Under the pieces are notes generated by a model. It was not told the DNA's origin, did no database searches, and saw nothing but the letters and a program-made list of their open reading frames with translations. Source: Takifugu bimaculatus (lineage: Eukaryota > Chordata > Actinopteri > Tetraodontiformes > Tetraodontidae). Taken from it: 64,000 nucleotides of DNA. The stretch covers positions 10,768,469 to 10,832,468 of the forward strand of contig CP034976.1 of assembly GCA_004026145.2 (NCBI GenBank), given 5' to 3'. Below, in pieces: positions 55,408 to 64,000 of the stretch. Every line of letters begins with the position of its first letter. The stretch's first letter is position 1. Position numbers and translations under genes: made by a program.

Positions 55408-58400
55408 CTACAGCGCCTTCTGCCGAAACCTCACGGGCCACGCTCTGTCCATGAAAGGCTGCAGCGCGAGCGGCTGCAGGGCCACCGCGGAGAGCGGGCC
55501 GACCGGGGTCACGTGAAATGCCGGGGACTGCGGGAGGAGCGGGACGGGGCTGTGGGACAGCAGGATGGAGGGAAACAGCGAGGAGATGGAGAAAGGGGAC
55601 AGGGGGAGGGGGAGCGGGAGGGAGGGGTGGAGAGGGTGCGGTGGGCGAGGGAGCCGAGCCGGGTGGGGGTGGATGGGGGCGGAGGGCGACGGGGTGGAGG
55701 TGGAGGGCGAGGGAGCGGGCACGGAGACGGCTGCGTGTTGGAGAAGGACGTGAGGGAGGCTGCGTAGAGAGGCAGAGGGCGGGAGAGGAGGGAGGCCGGG
55801 GTGTCGTAGAGCCAGCGGGTCAGGGAAGTTCTCATGCGGGGGGACATGCGGCAGGGCGGGGGTGGCCTGGAGGTTGTGCCGTGGCTGTGTCTGCACGCTG
55901 TCTCTTGAGCGGATTGGCGGCTGTGGAGGATTGTGCAAAGTCCCAGGTGTGTAATGTTCTAAAGTCCCATGGTTCCCTGCTGTCTGCGCTCTGTGCGTGT
56001 AGGGGGTCGGTGTCTGTGTGGCCGCACCGTCTCGCATCTGTTCCAGGACCTTCTGCATGTGTTCTCTCGCCTGCTCTTGCAGGAGGCGATATTTGTCCAT
56101 CTCCTCAGGAGTAAAGCTGATTGGGGGAGCCGTCTGTCCGACGGCCTGTTTGTCACCAGTCCTAATCTCTGACAGGCGGCGACTTGGCGCGCTCCTGGAG
56201 TTTGACTCAGTCGGACTGTTGGTGACTTCTTCGGCGTCCCTTCCCACGCCCAGACCTTCGGCTCCGTTCTCCCTCTCCTTCTGCTGACTCTTCCACAGAA
56301 GCGCTTTTCTCCTCTCAGCCTTTTTCTGAATTGCAGGTAATTTCCCTATAAGAGGAAGCAGCGACATTCTTGATGATTTCTGTGACCTCGATTTATCGGG
56401 CGACAGTCCTGGAGTTCCATGCGCACCGGTTGTCATTACTGGTGTAAGGGCTTCCTGCGGAACTTCACACTGGGTTTCGTGTTCTTTCAGTTGGGGAAGG
56501 GTTTGATCACAATAAGGTGTGTGTAGTTCTGGGACAGTGGGCGTATTATAGGATCTGTGGGGGGAAGTCTCTGAGCTGTTGGTAATTCCAGATGAAACAA
56601 GACTTTTTTGTTCCTTGCGGCCTTTGAACGAGAGTCCTCGAGTTCCAGATGTTTGTGTGCAGGGACTAACTGCCGCCCCTGAGCAGGTGCTGCTCCGGCT
56701 CCAATCCCAGCTCAGCTCAGAGACACCAGTGCTGCTGCAGGGGCTACAGGAGCCGGGGCTGCAGCCTCTCCTGGCCCGTGCCTTGATCACGCACTGCGGG
56801 CTGGACGTCTGTCTACTCGTCCACCAGTCGGCACTGAACAAGTGCTTTGATCTTAAATGGACAGTCCTTGCACATTTCCCCACTGAGTCTGGGCTGCCTC
56901 TGCTGTCTGCTTGTGTCCTGGAGCCTGACACAGATCTGAGTGTCCTCCCATCTTCCCCACTGTCATTGCTACTCCACGTCCAGCGGTCCACACTGCACCT
57001 GTCCCAGTCTGCATCATCTGTACTGATCTGTCTGCTTCCTCTGCTCCACCTGCCGGGACTGGGGCTGAACCTTGTCATCTGATCCCACTCCTCTGTTTTG
57101 TTTCTGGACCTCAACCCTCGAGGACAGCTGCCTCTCATCCAATCCCACTGTTCTGTGTCTGCATTCGGACCCCTGTCTCTGCTACCTGAGGGCCCTCTCC
57201 TTTTCCGGCCCCTCTCCGTCTCCTCCCACACTTCCCGATGCCTCAGACTCCTTCGCTTACACTGAATGAACAACCCGTCCCTGTGGAGGACTTTTCTCTT
57301 CCTCGGCGGGCTGCAACCACAGCTGTTGTCAGGGTAACAGCAGTCAATGAAACTCCTGGGGTTGCTATGGTGACCTCCTTCCCAAAAAAGCTCTGAGTTA
57401 CATCCTGATGAGAAGGAGTGTAACGAGATGTGAGACCGCCAGGGAACGGTTGCAGCATGTCTGTCTGGCCTTCCCTCCCTCGTGGTTCTTGTGTCTGCCG
57501 TGGGTCCGCTGAGCTGGGAGGAGGCTCTGCGGTGTTCTCCCTGCTCTCTCTCTGCCTCGGACCGGGACTCGCTGCTGTTGCTCCTGTGAGGCCTTCTCTT
57601 TCTGACAGAGACAGATATGGGTTCGCCCTCCCATTTCCCCAGGAGACAGCTGGTCACTGTGCTCTTGACCTTTCTCCTGTTCTTCATCTTCCCCCAGCTC
57701 TCTGCAGATTCCCCCACCCTCCAGCCGCCCGTAGACACTGTAGAGACAACGCTCCGCACTCTGCGCCTCGCAGACTGGCTCTTATTGGAAGCTTTTTCCT
57801 TCTTGCTCTTCTTCTTTCTCAGCTTTTTCTTCTTCACGCTAGCTTTCCCATTTCTGTGTGACGCTCTTGAGACACCCACGCACGGCTGTGGAATGATGGT
57901 GGGCTCACACCTACTCTCACACCTGGACGGGCTGGTGCAGATCGCCGGTACACCGGTCTGGGTGACAGAGTCCGATTTTGGTCTAATTGTTGTGATGGGT
58001 CTCTCACTGATCTCTGTCACACCTGTTAATTGCCCTCCCTGAAGATTCTGGGAGTTTGAACTTGAGCTGTCACCATGAGAACAGTCAGCTGGATGGGAGG
58101 AGGCCCTTAAAGAGCTCTCAATGATTGTTGTGCTTCTTCTTTTGTCTAGTGCAGTTTCTGGTGGTGAAAGGGTTTTGTTTAGGCACAGGTGTTCTGTCTC
58201 TCTGTCCAGATATTCCTTTGTCTCTTCGAATTTTTCCTTCCTACTTGATGGCAGGTCTTCTCTGTTATTTTGTTCCAAAAGTGTATGAATGTCTGGTGTT
58301 AGAATGATTGGATTTGAGTCTGAGAGAGGAGATAACTGGTGTTGTTCCAGCTGCTGGACACTGTGTGTGAGTCCTTCTGATGGTTGGGGGCTCAACGAAA

Positions 58401-59248
58401 GAGGGTTATGACTGTAACTGATGCACGGCTGAGTCGTGGTGAACTTTAGCAAACTGGAAGGCCATCTCAGACAGGTAGATCCATCTTTTCCTAACACACA
58501 CATGTCCTGACTTTCCTCCCCTGCCCTTTCTGATTCCTGCTCTTTCTCTGCCTCCTTATCTGTGTGTTTAGCGTTGATGCCTGGTGCCGTGTTCCATACG
58601 GTATCCTGGGATTGTGATTGCCTCAATAGGGAACTGGTGTTGGAATTATGTGACTGTGAAGAATTTTCCCCCATTTCTCCATTTTCAATTACCCCTTTTT
58701 CTCTAGGCGTCTCACTCGGGATGGGCACGGCTTCGCCTGATCCAGAGTGGGACCTGAACTTCCCTCCATCCTCGTCTTTTCTCCCCTCCAGCTCTGCGAT
58801 CTCCCTGCAAATATCTTCCATTATTCCCTTTATCCTCTCTTTCATTTGCTTCCTCTTCTCCCTCTCTTCTTCTTCGAGGTCTGAGAAGAGAGGGGCTGAA
58901 GGCTCAAGCCTGGGCCCCCGACGCGAGAAGCAGAAAGACACCCCGAGTCTGCCTCCCACTCTACCCCGGCCAGGGAGAGGAGGCTGGGGGTAGAAGCTCA
59001 GACAAGACTCGGGTGCAGTTAAAGAGGCATCTAATTTGGAGGCAGGATGTGTGGGTAGTGTTGACTCTGTGATGGGAGGTCTTTGGGATGTGTTTCCAGG
59101 GGGAACTGTTTTTAGACATGGTGGGATTTTGCCAGCATGGTTTGGGTCTCCAGGTTTGTCCTCAGGGCTAAGGTCTCTTTGCTCCGTGTCTGTATCCTGT
59201 TGGCGTCTCAAAGCTCTAGCAGAGCACTGAAGAGTCCTCCGTGGAACG
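55408..59248 (-). CDS. zinc-finger gene terminal exon (3.8 kb)
   Basis: Acceptor TTGTAG|CGTTCC, joined in phase to exon b (AG|C). The open frame runs 1280 codons to TAG at 55408-55410. It starts at the acceptor; the apparent start at 59211 is a TTG inside the exon. Composition is Ser/Arg/Pro-rich and mostly disordered. Overlapping plus-strand open frames here are shadows of its GC-rich codons. Confidence 0.92.
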
Positions 59249-62200
59249 CTACAACAGACAACAATAGACTCACTTTAATTTACCTGGAATTCCTACAGAA
59301 TTCATAAACACAGCTAATCGTGCTCAGTGAAATTATGCCGTTTGAGGCAATAATCTTTATTGAGCAATGGTTGGAAGTAGCCAAACACGTTCCTGCACAA
59401 AGAAAGATAGCAGTGATGTGACACTGGGGGTCATAATAATGCTGCTCAGCTACCTTTGTTTGATTAAATTAAACACACATAAACACGCTTAATTGCAGCG
59501 GGAGTAGATGCAATCAAACTGTTACCATGCTCTATCTTGATTACTTAGTGCTGTTGTTCCTCTGGGAATTTTAAGCATTCCACTTTCTAAACTCATCTCA
59601 TTGAAAAGGAAAAAGCTTTTTCACTGCTGCTGAATTTCGTCACGACCCCCCAGCTCCACATCCTACCCGCCTAGTGTCAGCTCATATGTGTCCGTGTGTT
59701 ATATTTACTTCACCTGTAGCCTATCTAGGACAACCAAGCGCACGCACAACTGCGGATGCATCCATCACATCTAAGATATGTTGACTGGATGTGATGCACT
59801 CTAACCCCTCTGGACTCCTGCCCTGGTCTCCTTACACACAGGTGCACAGTTTTCCCACACACACACACCTCTGAATATCCTGTTGCAGCTGTGCAAGCTG
59901 GTGCAGGCGTCTGAGAGCTTTCTCCTGTTTGCGCTGGTCCTTCCACGATTTGGAGGCCACGTTGCGAGCAAACTCCCTGTGTTTGAGTTCCTTCAGCCTC
60001 TGTGGGAAATAGAAGGGATGGAAATGCAGGGGAGGACAAGAAGAGGAAATGAGAGAGACGTGAAATTACAAAAAGGGAGATGAGAGATGGGGCTTAGTTT
60101 TAGGAAGCTGTTTGTAGGCAGCTGTCTTAAAAACCCACACACATATCAGTTGGCAGCAGTTGCAGATGGCCCGCTTCAAAGCTCGCGGCCAATCAGCTCC
60201 ATTCAGCCTGGAGAAAAGTGTCTTTTCAACAGCACGCAGCTTGAGACAAAAACACAAGCCGAGTGTTGAATAGCAGATTACAGGCAGAGCTGAGATCGTC
60301 GAGGCAAATCATTTTCTGCAATCACAGTGAAGGTCCCAACAGCTAAGTTCTGAGACACGCCTCTGTCGTCATAGCTCAGCTAACTTGCAACTTGTGTGAA
60401 TTCTCGCCCACGTAAAATAGAAGCAGAACACTCATTGCACTGGTGACCACATTGTGTTGCTCTTCACCACTTCACAATGGCTGTTTGAGGGTGAAAACTG
60501 GGTTTTAAGCTCAAGCTTAGGCCCGAGTTCAGGTTAAGCTGAGGGTCAGTTGTGATGTTAGAGGTAGGGTTTAGGCTCGGGAAAATGTCAATATCAATAA
60601 CGGGGTTAGGGTTTCTGTGTGTTTGCGTGGGTGCGAGTGTGTGTGCCAGATTTGCATGTGTGTTTTTGTGAAAACTGTGTCTATAGCCATAGGTATGCCA
60701 GTCCTCTCCGGGAAACAATGATTCATGCTTCTCTCCCTGGTTTCCTTTTTTGATACACTTTAATCCCATCTTTTATCCATGCTCAGCAGGTGTGTGTACG
60801 TGCGTGCGAGATGTCCACGTATGTGTGCTTGTGCGTCTCTGAGGGCTTCGGGGGATGGACTGCATATATATAGGTAGCTGCAGTATTATCCCTCCTCTCT
60901 CCTCTTTCATTCTCTCCCACGTTCCATTATTTTGCCCACTGTGCAAATCGGGGCTCATAAAAGTGTTTTCAGTTTATCTTATATATTTTCGGACCTATCC
61001 TGCAATTTAAAATGCTGCAGGATCACATCGCTTCTACTTTTCAAATGTGCTATGCCATTATCCACCTGTGCTGTAACATATCACACGCAGGCAGACACCA
61101 GATCAGCCCCTCAGACATCAGATGTATTTATACGTTCACTCACGTTCACGCCGAGATCTAATGCTGGAGCTGACAGTCGTCAGGTTAATCTCCGCTGAGC
61201 TTACACAATCGGGTGTCTTTTTACATTATCGCTCGGCGTTTAACATCCCGCTGTCAGCCCACTGGAGACCATGTAAGTGTGTGCCAAACGGGGAAGCGCG
61301 CACGAGGATCTGCACGACATACATGTCTCAGCGCTCTGCCTTGTGTTGCCTGTGTGGAGGGACTGACAACCGGAGCATTGACATTAGATTTAAAGGGCAA
61401 ATAAACTCAAGTCAATGCCAAAGTGTAGGACAAACGCGTGTTTTTGTTTTTGCTGGTGGAGGGGTATGTGCACGTGTAGCGCGCTGTGCATTAAGAAGAT
61501 TTCAGACTGATACTTGAAGGCCTATGACGAATAATCATCTGCACAGATGTGCATACATCAGAAACTGTCTTCTGACGCCGCACGCTGAGCTGCGTGTCAG
61601 TCAGAGATGGATTCCTCCTTTTCCCTGCTGCATCTGCGCTGCTCTCTCTTAAAAACAGGTCTGACTGCAGGCAAACCTGTCGCTATATTTAGCAAACGGA
61701 GGTTTACGGAACAAAGAAAGTAGCTGTTTCCCCGTTTGAAAAAAAACAAAAAACCTCGCTTTTGTATTCAATAGGTGACATCATTGCCCCAACTGTGGGT
61801 CTTGCTGCTCAACCTGCCAATCTAACGTGCGCTGTGAAGCCCAGTCCCTCCGTCAAAGCCTTGATCAATACCCAGTTAGACATGTTAAGGAGGGCGTAAA
61901 CAGAGGCCACTATGCTATATTATTCCCATTCAAAAAGGCTGCCAGACCCATCATTGTTGTAGGCTAAAATGTCACGCTAATGACTCGACTTTGCTTTTAT
62001 TTAAAACTTTGAAAGTGGCCTTGAAAAAAGGGAAATAAATAAAACTGTGGCATACGTGCATTTGTCCCTGAATCAATGACAAGGAGAGGAGACAGCAAAC
62101 ACAATCAGCTTTCGTTCTAAAGCCAATACTCCTGCAGGGCGGCTCTTTCTGCCGGAATTTTTATCTGCTGTCTGTAGAGTGGCAAAGTAGGCAGCCGTGC

Positions 62201-62558
62201 TTGCAGTGTACGTGTAGTAGCGCGTGTGTGTGTTTGTCTTCATACTATGCCGGTGGCTCCTGTCAGCTCAGCGCCTCATGCAGCTCATTTCATGTGCCCG
62301 CTGCTGGATAAAACCGAGCATTAATGTAAGTCTGGACTTGCCTCAATTCATTTTCAAAGTACAATGACGGTGGATGACGAGTCTCATTTAATGTGTGTTT
62401 CATGTTGCTCACTGTGGGCGTACGGAGGTGGAAGCAGCTCGGTTCAGAGACCCTTTATATCGGAGGACAAATGTGCACCCGCTTAAGTGCTTGTCTGTGT
62501 GTTAATATTTGAGTGGATTCCTCGCCATGACAACGGAGAGGGTTTGATCGCTATATGT

Positions 62559-62616
<58 letters not shown>

Positions 62617-62792
62617 ACCTGTCTGTCTGTCTGTCTGTCCAAGGATGCCTAGATTTAGCCCCTAAGGGCTGAAGAGAAAACCTGGTTCAACTGCGGCCCT
62701 CAGTGACCGGATTTGAGCACTCCTGATCTAGATCATCTACTGTATATGTGATGGTGGTGAATACTTCTATGGTGTAAATCCCTTTGATAGTG

Positions 62793-62856
<64 letters not shown>

Positions 62857-63211
62857 ATGTAAGAGATGAGGTGATTGTCAAACGCCCACTGTTTTCTGCT
62901 CTGAAACTCTACCCAACTGACAAGGAATTGCAGCTTTCCAACCACAGGCATGATGCCTACACCCCCGGATTCAAAGACATGAGATCATATCTACATCTCT
63001 TTGGGCGGATGATGAGTGTGTGTGTGTGTGTGTGTGTATGTGTGCGTGCAGCTGCAGCGCAGGCACACCCCACCTGTTTGTGTGCGTGGTCGTATGAATT
63101 TATGTGGTTGTCAAACTCCTGGTGTCTGAGGTACTGCTTCTGACACAGCTCGCAGTAGAAAAGAGCCTTCAGATCCTCCACTGAGCAGCCCAGAGCCCTC
63201 TCAGCACGCTC
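55408..63211 (-). CDS. ZNF804/GPATCH8-family C2H2 zinc-finger protein (3' part)
   Basis: Members are large, mostly disordered nuclear proteins with a single N-terminal C2H2 finger linked to RNA processing and transcription. Three exons (63074-63211, 59869-59999, 55408-59248) join in frame into 1369 residues plus stop. The finger is CELCQKQYLRHQEFDNHINS followed by YDH (C-x2-C-x12-H-x5-H), then HAHKQ and the family helix RLKELKHREFARNVASKSWK / QEKALRRLHQLAQ. The big last exon carries family islands: a VSFCFSRRGP block, LRWPSSLLKFTTTQPCISYS, a Lys-rich KKKKLRKKKSKKEK, SLLPLIGKLPAIQKKAERRK, ISFTPEEMDKYRLLQEQARE and a Pro-rich C-terminus. Exon layout fits ZNF804A/B. No G-patch is visible, but the 5' exons are outside the window, so GPATCH8-like is not excluded and no symbol is given. 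No exon was found upstream between 63212 and 64000. Confidence 0.87.
59869..59999 (-). CDS. zinc-finger gene exon b
   Basis: Acceptor CACAG|AGGCTG. Codes RLKELKHREFARNVASKSWK then DQRKQEKALRRLHQLAQLQQ. The donor AG|GTGTGTGTGTGT sits inside a GT repeat. Confidence 0.9.
62559..62638. repeat. (CTGC)n-(CTGT)n tetranucleotide repeat
   Basis: About 14 CTGC units turning through CTAC into about five CTGT units. Confidence 0.95.
62796..62855. repeat. (TG)n microsatellite
   Basis: Uninterrupted TG tract of about 60 bases. Confidence 0.97.
63074..63211 (-). CDS. zinc-finger gene exon a (C2H2 finger)
   Basis: Acceptor TTCCAG|GAGC, donor AAACAG|GTGGGG, 46 codons in phase 0. Codes ERAERALGCSVEDLKALFY then the C2H2 finger ending SYDHAHKQ. 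Confidence 0.93.
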
Positions 63212-63744
63212 CTGGAAAAAGATAGAGATGGAAAGGATGAGTGGGAGCATTGGAGGGATTGAGGGAGAACACAGAGTCGACATAGAGGCATAAAGAGGCT
63301 TTAGGGGTTAGCGCAGACACAGCGAGCCAGGTAGAACGCTTGAAAGAATGGCAGATTGTTAGCCATTGGGAGAAAATCTGCATGCTGGAGACATTGGCGG
63401 GTAATCATCGTGCCATGTGCTCCGCGTAATGTTTAAACTGCTTCCCATTAAAGTGCTCTGCCTTTGCTGCTGCTGGAGTTTGGACAATGGCACTCAAACC
63501 CGGAGCTCGTTGCAACTTGAGCTAAGGGAGGCAGCTAATGCAGCACGCTGTCATAAAAACCTGCTTGTGTGTCGCGTAATGGCAAATAATCTGTGTGGGG
63601 GAGCAGCGATCGGGCTTTATGTTCAGAAAATGGAACAACTTTGGGTTTTATGCAGGTGTGTGTTCCAGGACCAGAATTAAGCAATCTTAATGAAATACAC
63701 ACAAAAAAAACCTGTAAAAATAATTTGCATGCATGCGTTTGTTC

Positions 63745-63748
<4 letters not shown>

Positions 63749-63774
<26 letters not shown>
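63749..63774. repeat. (CA)n microsatellite
   Basis: Short CA tract, followed at 63918-63970 by alternating purine/pyrimidine TG/CATG sequence of Z-DNA-prone type. Confidence 0.9.
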
Positions 63775-63775
<1 letters not shown>

Positions 63776-64000
63776 GATACACACACAGAGATACACACAT
63801 GAGCCAAATAATAACAAAGAAATAGATCTCACATCTCCATGAACTCATCAGCCAGAGGGTTTTCTGTTTTGGTCCAAGGACGCGCTTAGTGTTATGTGCA
63901 ATACGCATGTGCAATCCATGTGTGTGTGTGTTAGTGTATGTGTGCATGCATGTGCATGTGCATGTGCACATTCATGCCATACACAGCTTCAGAATGTAAT

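Larger units (their letters stand above)
60000..63073 (-). other. zinc-finger gene intron between exons a and b
   Basis: 3.1 kb with no exon recognised. Contains (CTGC)n-(CTGT)n (62559-62638) and a (TG)n (62796-62855). Confidence 0.65.

Noticed and set aside
55513..57082. Several plus-strand open frames (up to about 198 codons) opposite the zinc-finger terminal exon
   Set aside because: They lie antisense to a long, family-matching exon with GC-rich, Ser/Pro/Arg-rich codons, which creates open shadow frames; their sequences match nothing I know.
55408..59211. A single-exon 1267-residue protein starting at 59211
   Set aside because: The first codon there is TTG, and the frame continues upstream to an acceptor at 59249-59250 that joins in phase to the exon coding the conserved RLKELK helix.
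60590..60620. GGGTTAGGGTT, a telomere-like motif
   Set aside because: Only one to two units; too short to call an interstitial telomere repeat.

Overview
The window looks like a piece of a ray-finned (teleost) fish nuclear genome. Reasons: spliced genes with GT-AG introns, very many long (CA)n/(GT)n microsatellites, a decayed fish-style LINE, a small TA-flanked MITE, and vertebrate gene families. The species cannot be named from the sequence. Prokaryotic features (operons, ribosome binding sites, CRISPR) do not apply.

Four protein-coding genes can be reconstructed exon by exon. (1) 1754-11919, minus: the 5' part of an integrin alpha gene best matching itga8. Twelve exons cover the signal peptide and most of the beta-propeller; the rest of the gene lies beyond position 1. 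(2) 14547-29166, minus: mindy3 (FAM188A), a K48-specific deubiquitinase, complete in 15 exons apart from one junction whose reading phase does not match. (3) 30368-48162, plus: a TPR protein like the RPL4 assembly chaperone Acl4, complete in 11 exons and containing a minor-spliceosome AT-AC intron. (4) 55408-63211, minus: the last three exons of a ZNF804/GPATCH8-family C2H2 zinc-finger protein, including a 3.8-kb terminal exon; its 5' end lies beyond position 64000.

Layout: itga8 and mindy3 are in tandem on the minus strand, the itga8-MINDY3 adjacency also known in human. mindy3 and the Acl4-like gene are divergent and share a 1.2-kb, partly CpG-rich 5' region. The Acl4-like gene and the zinc-finger gene converge on a 7.2-kb intergenic region in which I recognise no gene. 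The four products have unrelated jobs: cell-matrix adhesion, ubiquitin-chain trimming, ribosomal-protein chaperoning and a nuclear zinc-finger protein. Nothing suggests they form one pathway.

No wholly new system was found. The best second-look items are the AT-AC U12-type intron, the one-base phase mismatch in mindy3, the GC-AG intron, the MITE and LINE relics, and repeated placement of dinucleotide microsatellites against splice sites. All exon boundaries were derived by hand from frame, splice dinucleotides and remembered family sequence; no alignment was run.
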